64,000 nucleotides of DNA. Source: Bacteroidota bacterium. Its GTDB lineage: Bacteria > Bacteroidota > Bacteroidia > Chitinophagales > Chitinophagaceae. Below are positions 26,497 to 34,709 of this stretch, one piece after another (positions within the stretch are counted from its first letter, which is position 1; the number at the start of each line of letters is the position of its first letter). Both the position numbers and the translations under genes were made by a program. The DNA is taken from the NCBI GenBank assembly GCA_018268105.1, contig JAFDXG010000004.1, positions 43,975 through 107,974 on the forward strand, in the 5' to 3' direction. The notes under the pieces were generated by a model that worked only from the letters and a program-made list of their open reading frames with translations, was not told the DNA's origin and did no database searches.

Positions 26497-27150
26497 TTAA
26501 AACCTGATGTTCATTTTCAAAATATCATCAATCCGTCCTTGAATTACATCATACCCAGAGTAACCTTCCGTCAGACTATACAATTTATTTTCAGAAACCT
26601 GGAGTAACAACCGGGGAAAAGATGTTGCCTTTAACCTGCGACAAAGAGAAAACTCTTCAAAAGCAAGCTGCTTAGCGGTTTCGCCATGGAGTGTATTGTA
26701 AAAATCAGCAGCAGGAATGTCATATTTATACAGTAAATGACGATAGGCTTCATCATCACATAAATCACGTCCTTCAAAATGCAGGGCATAGAGTAAGTCA
26801 CAGGCAAATTGCACTGAAAGTAAGGGATAATATGTTTTAAATACACATAAAGCAATTGCCGGTTTTTCGGAAGAAGGATACCAATCGCTTTGACCGGGGT
26901 TTTCAATATGCCATAGATATTCGGAGCCATATTTCACTCCTGTAACGATGGCTACTTCAGTTGATAAACTTTTTAAATACCCTGCCAATATAGAAATGGG
27001 TTTAGGTTGCTTAGGTAAGATCATACCTCCCGACAGCACTTCCACATTGATACGGCCCCGATATTCTTCCTCCAGTCTGGTAATAACAGAACTAAATCCG
27101 TAGCACCAGTCGCAATAAGCGTCATAACAATATAGGAGTAATGGGTACAT
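26497..27150 (-). CDS. DsbA-family (FrnE-like) thioredoxin-fold protein
   Basis: The 217-residue protein has a thioredoxin-fold start with the redox motif DAYCDWCYGF (Cys13 and Cys16) and a helical insertion followed by a closing strand, as in the DsbA/FrnE oxidoreductase-like family. There is no signal peptide, so it is probably cytoplasmic. Known FrnE-like proteins act as disulfide oxidoreductases, but the family also holds proteins of unknown substrate. ATG at 27150 is preferred to a GTG two codons upstream. It stands alone, downstream of the T9SS protein and its terminator. Confidence 0.8.
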   Translation of the reverse strand: MYPLLLYCYDAYCDWCYGFSSVITRLEEEYRGRINVEVLSGGMILPKQPKPISILAGYLKSLSTEVAIVTGVKYGSEYLWHIENPGQSDWYPSSEKPAIALCVFKTYYPLLSVQFACDLLYALHFEGRDLCDDEAYRHLLYKYDIPAADFYNTLHGETAKQLAFEEFSLCRRLKATSFPRLLLQVSENKLYSLTEGYSGYDVIQGRIDDILKMNIRF

Positions 27151-27209
27151 TGTCACATTAATAGATGAAGTGCAAAATTAAAGGCACTGGTAATATGAAA
27201 TAAGTAAAA

Positions 27210-27233
27210 AAAGCTGCTTAAAAAAGCAGCTTT
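27210..27233 (-). terminator. intrinsic terminator after the PA14/T9SS gene
   Basis: A stem AAAGCTGC / GCAGCTTT with an 8-nt loop is followed on the minus strand by a run of T (GCAGC then TTTTTTT). It lies 53 bp after the stop at 27287. Confidence 0.8.
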
Positions 27234-27286
27234 ACCTCAACTATCCAGACTTTACCTGGCATAAACTATTGTAACCAACATTAATC

Positions 27287-28798
27287 TTACTGAATGATAA
27301 TCTTTCCTGTTGCGACAGCAGTGCCGGACCCGGCAAGTGAAATGATATACATTCCTCTTCCAAGGTTACAATTACCGGTTGAAATACGAACCGGTTGCGA
27401 GGCTAAAATATTTCCAATATTTTGTTTTGAGATTACCCTTCCGCTCAAATCAATTATTGTTACCACCGCACCCTTAATACTATTGTGACCTATAAGTGTA
27501 ACATATCCCTCTGAAACAACAGTGGGATAGAATGTCACAGCTTCGCTGTTCACCGCTGTTAAGTTAACCGTAAGAATCCTGGAGTATGTGATCACTCCGG
27601 TAAGATCGGTAATCTTTAACCTGTAATAGGAAACACCACTGAGGGGAGCTTTGTCAGTTGCTGTAAAATCCTTAACCGATGTATAAGTTCCTGACTCTAC
27701 CCTGATTATACCGGTAAAGTTTGTTCCATTGCTGCTGCGTTCTACTTCAAATGACTTAGGGTTGCTTTCTGATGAAACTGACCAGTTCAACACAACTTCG
27801 CTAATCTTTTGTATAGCAGTAAAAGATTCCAGTGAAACCGGCATGATCGAAAGTGTTCTCATGGAGAAAGTTATCCGGTTATCTCCGCTATTTTCATAAT
27901 ACTCAAGCACCAAATTATAGTTCCCGTTCAATGTTACAGTCGCAGATGTAGTAGAGGTATAAGAATGTAATGTCCAGTTATTAATAAGCCAGGTCGCACC
28001 GCCATCAAGACTAAACCGATATCCATCGTCGCCACCTACGGTAAAATTGTAAGTGCCTGCAGCAAAAAATTTGGCAAGACGATACCTAACACTAAAGGTT
28101 TCTGTTTGCACACCACATCCGCTAGTTGTATAGGTTGTATTAGTTCCACCAAAATTTTGGTCAAAGGCCGGATTGGTAACTGTCCCTTCGTTTACCATAC
28201 CCATATATGTATTGAAGTTAATGCCATCGTACACGTATCCATTCCAAATATTACCCGTTCCGTAAATGGAAGTATTTTCAGAGCCATTACAATTTGCAGC
28301 TACAGCAAAGCTGACCCTATTCGCTCCGTTATTTTCGTAAAACTCCAATATCATATTATAAGTGCCATTCAGGGATACTGTATAAGTTCTGGTGGTATAA
28401 GACTGATCATGCCATTCATTAATCGGCCAGGTAGCACCTCCATCAAGGCTCATCCTGAAACCGTCATCGCCACCTACTGTAAAAGTATACGAACCAGCAG
28501 CGAAGGTTTTAGTTAACTTGAACCTTACACTAAAAGTGGAACGGTCAACATCGCATCCGTGTGTAGTAAAATTCCCATTATCGCCGCCAAAGTTTTCATC
28601 AAAATTTGGGCTGGCGGCAACACCTTCTGTAATATAGCCTCCATAGCTGCCAAAACTCATGGTATTATAGGCATATCCTATCCATACATTACCAGTACCA
28701 TAGGTATTCTGATCACCTAAGGGTGTACAAGACGGTTGTGTAAAACCGGAAAGTATATAACCAGTTATTAAAATTGTAGTAAGTAGAGTTTTTTTCAT
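27287..28798 (-). CDS. secreted protein with two PA14-like repeats and a T9SS sorting domain
   Basis: The 503-residue protein has a signal peptide (MKKTLLTTILITGYILSGFTQ). Residues ~25-168 and ~175-318 are two near-copies of a beta-rich unit with NIWNGYVYDGINF/NVWIGYAYNTMSF, GGDDGYRFSLDGGATW/GGDDGFRMSLDGGATW and a closing LEYYENSGDNR/LEFYENNGANR. These match PA14-type carbohydrate- or ligand-binding folds. A fibronectin-like region (ESFTAIQKISEVVLNWSVSS) follows. The last ~80 residues form a type A T9SS C-terminal domain, which directs passage through the outer membrane and anchoring. The internal duplication is clear from the sequence. Ligand unknown. Confidence 0.8.
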   Translation of the reverse strand: MKKTLLTTILITGYILSGFTQPSCTPLGDQNTYGTGNVWIGYAYNTMSFGSYGGYITEGVAASPNFDENFGGDNGNFTTHGCDVDRSTFSVRFKLTKTFAAGSYTFTVGGDDGFRMSLDGGATWPINEWHDQSYTTRTYTVSLNGTYNMILEFYENNGANRVSFAVAANCNGSENTSIYGTGNIWNGYVYDGINFNTYMGMVNEGTVTNPAFDQNFGGTNTTYTTSGCGVQTETFSVRYRLAKFFAAGTYNFTVGGDDGYRFSLDGGATWLINNWTLHSYTSTTSATVTLNGNYNLVLEYYENSGDNRITFSMRTLSIMPVSLESFTAIQKISEVVLNWSVSSESNPKSFEVERSSNGTNFTGIIRVESGTYTSVKDFTATDKAPLSGVSYYRLKITDLTGVITYSRILTVNLTAVNSEAVTFYPTVVSEGYVTLIGHNSIKGAVVTIIDLSGRVISKQNIGNILASQPVRISTGNCNLGRGMYIISLAGSGTAVATGKIIIQ

Positions 28799-29127
28799 AA
28801 TCTTTTGCTTTTAGAACTTCATGCGCATTCTTAACGGGGTGCAATAAGTGTTATTGCTTATAATATTTTTACATTACACCTACTGCACCATAGGTGTCAT
28901 TTGGAGTATGTATACATATATTTTAGCTAAAACAAATAAGTGCAACACTGAGAATCAATGTTTTAAAACAAAACGTTTAATTAATTGCCCAGTTTTTATT
29001 GATAAAAATCAACTCTCAACCGGTTGATGAAACTTCTAATGTGGAATTGCTATTTCGGTAAATATCCCGATAAAGCAGATGAAAAATAATTGACTTGATA
29101 AGTTCATCTAAGCATTTATATCAACTA
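28799..29127. other. intergenic region between divergent genes
   Basis: This AT-rich stretch of over 300 bp holds the leaders of the T9SS gene and the DUF2339 operon. It contains an inverted repeat, ACACCTA (28876-28882) with TAGGTGT (28891-28897), listed separately. No ORF is seen. Confidence 0.6.
28876..28897. promoter_or_regulatory. operator-like inverted repeat upstream of the T9SS gene
   Basis: ACACCTA and TAGGTGT are perfectly complementary 7-mers separated by 8 nt, about 78 bp upstream of the minus-strand start at 28798. The symmetry suits a dimeric regulator site or an RNA hairpin in the leader. Confidence 0.35.
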
Positions 29128-29159
29128 TTGTTACTATATCCAAACCACCCCTATCTTTA
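29128..29159 (+). promoter_or_regulatory. candidate promoter of the DUF2339 operon
   Basis: TTG at 29128-29130 and TATCTTTA at 29152-29159 (7 of 8 to TAnnTTTG) are 21 nt apart. The ATG follows 22 nt after the -7 box. Confidence 0.45.
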
Positions 29160-29181
29160 TATTTAATAAAAGTTAAAGAGT

Positions 29182-31560
29182 ATGGATTTTCTGCTGACTA
29201 ATATCATGTTCGTCGTAATCATTGTGCTTATCATTAATCAACGAAAGAAGATTCTGGCACAAACCAAACTATTGGAGCAGGAAATAAAATTACTCAGGCA
29301 ACAAATTAATCGCGGCGATGCTTTGCTGAAGGAACCGGACAAAGCAACCACCCCAACGAAACCAGTTCAATATGAAAAACCTTTAGAGAAGACCCTTTAT
29401 GTAATACCGGAAGAACATGAGAAAACCAAAGAAATCCCACAACCCCATTCCCCGTCGGAGCAAATACCCGATAAACCCAAAGAGATTATAACCCCACCAA
29501 AAAATATTAAACCCGTCATTCCTGTTTCAAAACCCGGTTTTTTTGAAAAGCACCCTGATCTTGAAAAATTCATCGGAGAAAACCTTGTTAGCAAAATAGG
29601 TATTGTGATACTGGTACTGGCCATTGCTTTTTTTGTAAAATATGCGATTGATAACGACTGGATAGGACCGGTGGGAAGAGTGGGTATCGGCATAATTTGC
29701 GGGGGAATTTTAACAGCACTGGCACACAATCTCAGAAAAACCTACCATGCTTTCAGCTCAATACTCATAGGTGGTGGGCTTGCTGTATTCTATTTTACCA
29801 TCACATTAGCATATCAGGAATATAATTTATTTACCCAACCCACTACATTCGTCATCATGGTGATCATCACTGCTTTTGCAGTGTTGCTGTCTCTTCTATA
29901 CAACAGGCAGGAGCTTGCCATAATTGCGCTCATTGGCGGATTCGGCACGCCCTTTATGGCAAGCAACGGCAGCGGTAATTATATTTCGTTGTTTATATAC
30001 TTAATAATATTGAACACCGGGCTTTTGTTTATCGCCTACCGAAAGTCATGGAGGATACTTAATCTGCTGGCATTTCTTTTTACGGTTATCCTGTTTGGCT
30101 CCTGGTTAGCTACCCTCAGTTCAGGTTCAAAGCCTGCGCTTTACAGGAATGGTTTTGTTTTTGCCACTATTTTTTATATTCTTTTTCTTGTTATCAATAT
30201 CGCACATAATATCAAAGAGCATAAAAAATTTATTGCTTCCGATTTCGGGATTCTACTGACAAATACCTGCCTTTACTTTTCTGCGGGATTATATATGCTG
30301 AAGCAAATGGAAGCCAGTTCCTGGCAGGGAGCATTTAGCGCAGCCCTGGGTGTTTTTAACCTTGCGATATCATTTGTTCTTTTCCGTAATAACAAGGCAG
30401 ACAAAAATATTCTGTATCTCTTAATTGGTATTACACTCACATTTGTTTCGCTTACTGCCCCAATTCAACTCAAAGGCAATCATATCACTTTGTTTTGGGC
30501 ATCTGAAGCGGTGTTACTTTTCTGGCTGTCACAAAAATCGCAGATACGTTTAATCTATATATCCTCCGTCCTTGTATGGTTAGCTATGGCAGGGAGTTTG
30601 TTCTTAGACTGGCTCAATATATATGTAGCATCAAACGATATCATTACCATTATAGCCAACAAGGGATTTATCACTACGCTGTATGCATCTTTAAGCTGCT
30701 TTGTATTGTGGTATATGAAAAAGAATGTTGTAGTGGAAAAACCAGGGTTTATAGATAATATCGCAACTAAAAATATTCTTCTTGCTGCCGGATGCCTGTT
30801 ACTATACGCCAGTGGTGCATTCGAAATCAGTTACCAGTTTGCCACACACTATCCTGATATACCGCTCAACTGGCTATACCTGCTGATGTATTCGTTGGCA
30901 TTTGTTGTCATTTTCAATGTAGTCAGCAGCCGCACCAACCTGTTTAAAAAGCCGGCATATATGGTTGTACTATTTGCAGCGTGTATCCTCTGGTATTTAT
31001 TATCTGCCGGATATACTTACCACATTCAGCATGTACTACAGGAGCAAAAAAACGGCAACATACATTTCCTTGCTCACTGGGTAAGTGCTGCGCTTATGAT
31101 TATAGTCTTTTTGCATTTGATTCATTTATGCAGGTTTAAAATAGAAGGCAGTAATCTTAACAATACCATACTTACTTCACTTATAAGTATTGCCATTGTT
31201 ATATTTTTCAGCATCGAGGTACATCTTGTATCCAATGCAGTACTTTTTCCGGCTACACCCTGGGAAGAAATCCGGAGGGTATATATAAAAGCCGGCCTTC
31301 CTATTGTATGGAGCCTCTGCTCATTTGCAATGATGTGGCTGGGCATGAGCAAAAAATTCAAACTGCTCCGAATTATTTCATTGATATTATTCAGCCTCAC
31401 TTTACTGAAACTGTTTTTATTCGATATCCGCAATATCCCGATGGCAGGTAAGATTGCTGCATTTTTCTGTTTGGGTGTTATCTTGCTAATAGTTTCATTT
31501 ATGTATCAGCGGCTAAAGAAAATAATTATTGAAGATGAACAAAAAACCGGTACTATCTAA
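29182..31560 (+). CDS. DUF2339 multi-pass membrane protein
   Basis: The 792-residue protein has an N-terminal anchor helix and short coiled coil (IINQRKKILAQTKLLEQEIKLLRQQI), then a Pro/Lys-rich linker (~50-115), then a domain with about 20 transmembrane helices. The family hallmark ENLVSKIGIVILVLAIAFFVKYAID starts near residue 133, followed by ALIGGFGTPFMASNG. This is DUF2339, of unknown function and spread across Gram-negative bacteria. Its 3' end overlaps the DUF3999 gene by 26 bp. The pairing of DUF2339 with DUF3999 recurs in other bacteria, so they probably act together in the envelope. Confidence 0.85.
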   Translation: MDFLLTNIMFVVIIVLIINQRKKILAQTKLLEQEIKLLRQQINRGDALLKEPDKATTPTKPVQYEKPLEKTLYVIPEEHEKTKEIPQPHSPSEQIPDKPKEIITPPKNIKPVIPVSKPGFFEKHPDLEKFIGENLVSKIGIVILVLAIAFFVKYAIDNDWIGPVGRVGIGIICGGILTALAHNLRKTYHAFSSILIGGGLAVFYFTITLAYQEYNLFTQPTTFVIMVIITAFAVLLSLLYNRQELAIIALIGGFGTPFMASNGSGNYISLFIYLIILNTGLLFIAYRKSWRILNLLAFLFTVILFGSWLATLSSGSKPALYRNGFVFATIFYILFLVINIAHNIKEHKKFIASDFGILLTNTCLYFSAGLYMLKQMEASSWQGAFSAALGVFNLAISFVLFRNNKADKNILYLLIGITLTFVSLTAPIQLKGNHITLFWASEAVLLFWLSQKSQIRLIYISSVLVWLAMAGSLFLDWLNIYVASNDIITIIANKGFITTLYASLSCFVLWYMKKNVVVEKPGFIDNIATKNILLAAGCLLLYASGAFEISYQFATHYPDIPLNWLYLLMYSLAFVVIFNVVSSRTNLFKKPAYMVVLFAACILWYLLSAGYTYHIQHVLQEQKNGNIHFLAHWVSAALMIIVFLHLIHLCRFKIEGSNLNNTILTSLISIAIVIFFSIEVHLVSNAVLFPATPWEEIRRVYIKAGLPIVWSLCSFAMMWLGMSKKFKLLRIISLILFSLTLLKLFLFDIRNIPMAGKIAAFFCLGVILLIVSFMYQRLKKIIIEDEQKTGTI

Positions 31561-32773
31561 TATATTCCTGTTTTGTCTTACCACTATTACCCAAACTGCA
31601 TTTTGTCAGTTTGCCTACAAAGCTGACATTGGTGAGGTAAAGCAATCCGGCTTTCATAAAATTGCAATCACTCCGGCAATTGCTGCCAAAAGCAAACCGG
31701 ATTTTTCAGATATCCGTATCATGGATGATTCCGGAAAATTTGTTCAATATATCCTTCAGCGAGATCAGCCAGTGTTTAACAAGGAAGAAATTCAGACAAT
31801 ACCTCTTATTTCAACAAAAAAATCCCGGAACGGTAATACACAGCTTATTTTAGAAGTAGGCCAGGATACTACTCTCTTGACCCGGCAGGAAAGTTATAGC
31901 CTGGTATTGGCAATGGAGAAAGCGGATGCTTACCGAAATGCATCCATTAGCGGGAGCAGGGATTTGAAACAATGGTATGTCATTAGTGACAGAATTACTT
32001 TGGATGCGCAAAGTAATCAGCCCGGCAATGAAACTATTCAGGTCATTTCTCTCCCCTCTGCCGGATATCGCTACCTTGGGATTGAGATGTATGACAAAGG
32101 ATTAGTGCCGGTAAAAATTGTAAAATCCGGATTTATACTCAATAAAAGTATCTATGGTAACTACACTTTGCTTCCTTCCCCACGTTTAGTGCAAAAAGAC
32201 AGCAGCAATCATAAGTCATATATAACAATCCACTTCAACGATACCTACCCTGTCAGTAAAATTCATTTTACTGTTGAATCGTCCGCATTGTATAAGAGGA
32301 AAATAATTGTATATGATACATCAGGCATTTCCGGCAGGATGTTAGCTGAGGGTATAGCATCGCCAGGGATGGACAGCCTGATATTAGCAGGAGAGAAAGT
32401 AAAGTATTTAGTAATGGTAGTTGAGAACAACGATAATCAGCCCATCAGGTTCAGCAACGTGTATGCCTACCAGTTACAACATAGCCTGATTGCTCATCTG
32501 TTGCAAGGTAAAAACTATAGTATAGTTACCGGAAATAGGAAGGCCACAGCTCCTGTTTATGATCTGAGTTATTTTAAAGACAGCATCCGGTTAACCCCTG
32601 AAGAATTAAATCTACAAGATCCCCAGCCTTATCAAAATCATCTGGCAGAAAAAACAGCAAATAAAAATATAGTTACCATGTTATGGGTATGGGTACCTAT
32701 TGGCATTGTATTACTCGCATTGATATGGTTAAGTTTCCGTCTTATCAAAGACATTTCAAACAAACGACAATGA
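31535..32773 (+). CDS. DUF3999-like exported membrane protein
   Basis: The 412-residue protein has a signal peptide (NIFLFCLTTITQTAFCQ), a large beta-rich extracytoplasmic region with the opening FAYKADIGEVKQSGFHKIAI, and a C-terminal helix (~380-402, MLWVWVPIGIVLLALIWLSF) with a short basic cytoplasmic tail. This layout fits DUF3999, found next to DUF2339. ATG at 31535 is preferred over the TTG two codons upstream; it lies inside the end of the DUF2339 gene. The stop overlaps the DUF4286 start as ATGA. Function unknown. Confidence 0.8.
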   Translation: MNKKPVLSNIFLFCLTTITQTAFCQFAYKADIGEVKQSGFHKIAITPAIAAKSKPDFSDIRIMDDSGKFVQYILQRDQPVFNKEEIQTIPLISTKKSRNGNTQLILEVGQDTTLLTRQESYSLVLAMEKADAYRNASISGSRDLKQWYVISDRITLDAQSNQPGNETIQVISLPSAGYRYLGIEMYDKGLVPVKIVKSGFILNKSIYGNYTLLPSPRLVQKDSSNHKSYITIHFNDTYPVSKIHFTVESSALYKRKIIVYDTSGISGRMLAEGIASPGMDSLILAGEKVKYLVMVVENNDNQPIRFSNVYAYQLQHSLIAHLLQGKNYSIVTGNRKATAPVYDLSYFKDSIRLTPEELNLQDPQPYQNHLAEKTANKNIVTMLWVWVPIGIVLLALIWLSFRLIKDISNKRQ

Positions 32774-33075
32774 TTGTATATAATATTACAACAAAACTAA
32801 CCTGGGCAATTGCAGAAGACTGGCTTGCCTGGCAAAAAAAAGAGCATATTCCTGAAATGCTGAACACAGGTTTAATTACTGAATATAAAATATTCAGGTT
32901 GCTGGAGCAGGATGAAGAAGAAGGACCAACGTTTACCATGCAATTTTTTTTTGCATCATGGGAAAACTACGATACTTATATACGTGTTTTTGCAGCAGCT
33001 TTAAAAGCGCAAGCATTGAGTCTCTGGAATGATCAGTTCATTGCTTTCAAAACAGTAATGCAGCTTGTGAACTAA
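32770..33075 (+). CDS. DUF4286-family small protein
   Basis: The 101-residue protein begins at an ATG overlapping the upstream stop (ATGA). It opens MIVYNITTKLTWAIAEDWLAW and has IPEMLNTGLITEYKIFRLLEQDE, TFTMQFFFASWENYDTY and an end block NDQFIAFKTVMQL, all matching the DUF4286 family, a ferredoxin-like (EthD/antibiotic-monooxygenase-like) fold of unknown role that is frequent in Bacteroidota. It is the last gene of the DUF2339-DUF3999-DUF4286 unit; the ATGA overlap makes co-expression likely. The next gene is HU, with its own promoter. Confidence 0.8.
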   Translation: MIVYNITTKLTWAIAEDWLAWQKKEHIPEMLNTGLITEYKIFRLLEQDEEEGPTFTMQFFFASWENYDTYIRVFAAALKAQALSLWNDQFIAFKTVMQLVN

Positions 33076-33310
33076 TTGTGGAAAACAATCAAAACACAGC
33101 ATAACCGCATTTATATTTGTAGTATATTCCCTCCAAACCCTTTCCTGTAGTGCCTTCCGGCATACGCCACCTGAAAAGCAGTACTGTAGAGGGTTTCGTA
33201 CAAATGGGCAGCAGTTTTTTTCATGTATGAAAATACATAGGATTGTTGCAATCCTTACCCAATGCGGATTGCAGAGCATCGGAAGAATGCGTTAAAAAGT
33301 TTAAAAAAAA
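33076..33310. other. intergenic stretch before hup
   Basis: A 235-bp stretch without a gene. It contains an imperfect inverted pair (AAACCCT near 33137 with AGGGTTT near 33192), possibly the end of the upstream operon's transcript. No tRNA-like motif was found. Confidence 0.4.
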
Positions 33311-33340
33311 TTTGCTGCATGTAAAAAGCATATATATTTG
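33311..33340 (+). promoter_or_regulatory. strong Bacteroidota-type promoter of the HU gene
   Basis: TTTG (33311-33314), an 18-nt spacer, then TATATTTG (33333-33340): both elements match the Bacteroidota housekeeping consensus (TTTG, TAnnTTTG). It lies 31 bp before the HU ATG. It is the clearest promoter in the window. Confidence 0.8.
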
Positions 33341-33371
33341 TCAACCAATTAAATTTCTAAAACGCTCTATC

Positions 33372-33641
33372 ATGAACAAAGCAGAATTAATCGCAAAGAT
33401 TGCTGATGATGCCGGCATCACAAAAACACAGGCCAATGAAGCACTAGATTCTTTTATTGAAGCTGTTACCAAAACCCTGAAAGGTGGTGGAAAAGTAACA
33501 CTCGTTGGTTTCGGTACTTTCTCTGTGTCTAAACGTGCTGCACGCAACGGACGCAACCCGCAGACAGGTGCAGTTATCAAGATCAAAGCAAAGAAAGTTG
33601 CACGTTTTAAAGCCGGTAAAGAATTATCTGCAAAATTATAA
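33372..33641 (+). CDS. HU-family DNA-binding protein
   Basis: The 89-residue nucleoid protein binds and bends DNA as a dimer. It opens [21 protein letters not shown], has the hydrophobic core [25 protein letters not shown] with the DNA-intercalating RNPQTG arm (Pro in the beta arm), and ends with the lysine-rich tail of the family. Full normal length (about 90). The ATG at 33372 is fixed by the conserved start and the promoter 31 bp upstream; codon bias is strong, as for an abundant protein. A strong terminator follows. Confidence 0.97.
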   Translation: MNKAELIAKIADDAGITKTQANEALDSFIEAVTKTLKGGGKVTLVGFGTFSVSKRAARNGRNPQTGAVIKIKAKKVARFKAGKELSAKL

Positions 33642-33662
33642 TGGCAGGTTAACTAATTTCGT

Positions 33663-33699
33663 AAGCAGGATACACTTGTGTATCTTGCTTTTTTTTTCA
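33663..33699 (+). terminator. intrinsic terminator after HU
   Basis: A 13-bp stem (AAGCAGGATACAC / GTGTATCTTGCTT, one G-U pair) with a tight loop is followed by about nine T. It lies 21 bp after the HU stop. Confidence 0.9.
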
Positions 33700-33739
33700 C
33701 GGAAAACAAATATTCATCCACTCAATCAACTTTTAAAAT

Positions 33740-33853
33740 ATGGGAAGAGGAGATAAAAAAACAAAAAAGGGGAAAATAGCTATTGGTTCTTTTGGCAAAA
33801 GCCGCCCCGCAAAATCTAAAAAGAAAGCTGCCCCAAAGAAAAAGGCTGAATAA
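33740..33853 (+). CDS. 30S ribosomal protein THX
   Basis: The 37-residue, strongly basic protein starts MGRGDKKTKKGKI and continues GSFGKSRP before a lysine/alanine tail. This matches THX, a small 30S-subunit protein first seen in Thermus (core GKGD-TRRGKI-GSYGK-RP) and common in Bacteroidota. It binds between RNA helices at the top of the 30S head. It lies 98 bp after HU, beyond the HU terminator, and is followed by its own terminator. It is easily missed because of its length. Confidence 0.9.
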   Translation: MGRGDKKTKKGKIAIGSFGKSRPAKSKKKAAPKKKAE

Positions 33854-33861
33854 ACTCTAAG

Positions 33862-33898
33862 AAGTTGAGTAAGCAAATTTGTCTTACTCAACTTTTCC
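33862..33898 (+). terminator. intrinsic terminator after THX (possibly bidirectional)
   Basis: A perfect 12-bp stem (AAGTTGAGTAAG / CTTACTCAACTT) with a 9-nt loop is followed by TTTCCTT. It lies 9 bp after the THX stop and could also end pdxH transcripts from the other strand. Confidence 0.85.
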
Positions 33899-33923
33899 TT
33901 AGTATATATTTCACATTATTAAA

Positions 33924-34571
33924 TTACGGCGCCAGTCTTTCCCGTTTCCAATCATTATTATCCTGCAGTGTGTATTGCAATCTGTCGTGCAGGCGGCTTA
34001 GTCTGCCCTGCCAAAATTCCATAATAACCGGGCGGACGATATAACCGCCCCAGTAATCAGGCCTGGGAAATTGCTTCCCTTCGAGGAGATGCCTGTTTTT
34101 CTCAAACCTTTCGTCTATCCATTTGCGGCTTTCAATAATACGACTCTGAGGTGATGTAATTGCACCAATCCTGCTTTCTTCCGGCCGCATGTTAAAATAC
34201 TCATCACTATCGGTAGTACTTGTACGTTCAACCAGGCCTGTAATGCGAACCTGTCTTTCCAGCTCTTTCCAAAAAAATACCAGACAAGCCCTGGGGTTTT
34301 CATCCAGTTGACGGGCTTTGAAACTTTCATAATTAGTAAAAAACATAAATCCGTTTTCAGAAAAATCTTTTAGCAGCACTATACGTGCAGAGGGGACACC
34401 ATCAATTGATGCTGTTGCCAGTGTCATAGCATTTACCTCATCCAAAGCAGCTTCAATAGCTTCCTTCCACCAAATTTCAAATTGCACGAATGGAGATGCA
34501 GCAGCATCTTCCTCCAGAAGTACTTTTTTTGCATAACGCTGTCTTATCTCTGCAATGTCTTTATGTATCAT
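33924..34571 (-). CDS. pdxH: pyridoxamine 5'-phosphate oxidase
   Basis: PdxH oxidises pyridoxine or pyridoxamine phosphate to pyridoxal 5'-phosphate with FMN, in the cytoplasm. The 215 residues are normal length. Signatures include AMTLATASIDGVPSARIVLLKDFSENGFMFFTNY for FMN binding, the RQVRITG strand, SRIGAITSPQSR, and the C-terminal family block EFWQGRLSRLHDRLQY and WKRERLAP. The gene is divergent from the SNF2 helicase; the ATG is well placed. Confidence 0.97.
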   Translation of the reverse strand: MIHKDIAEIRQRYAKKVLLEEDAAASPFVQFEIWWKEAIEAALDEVNAMTLATASIDGVPSARIVLLKDFSENGFMFFTNYESFKARQLDENPRACLVFFWKELERQVRITGLVERTSTTDSDEYFNMRPEESRIGAITSPQSRIIESRKWIDERFEKNRHLLEGKQFPRPDYWGGYIVRPVIMEFWQGRLSRLHDRLQYTLQDNNDWKRERLAP

Positions 34572-34709
34572 GAGAAAATTCTAATGCGTTTTATAACTAT
34601 CATTTTTCTTAGTATCACAAAGGTACTCCAAATCATTTTCTTAAATCAAAACCACAATTTATTGTTCATTCAGTTACTTTGCATTTTTTATAAACTATTC
34701 ACTTTATTA

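Noticed and set aside
33100..33240. Stem-forming region before the HU gene considered as tRNA or riboswitch
   Set aside because: There is no T-loop GTTCGANTC-type motif, no anticodon arm and no known aptamer core; only a short imperfect stem remains.
34482..34709. Longer N-terminus for the SNF2 helicase
   Set aside because: The upstream 76 codons overlap pdxH on the other strand and encode a hydrophobic stretch not expected in a cytoplasmic helicase; ATG at 34710 fits the conserved start.
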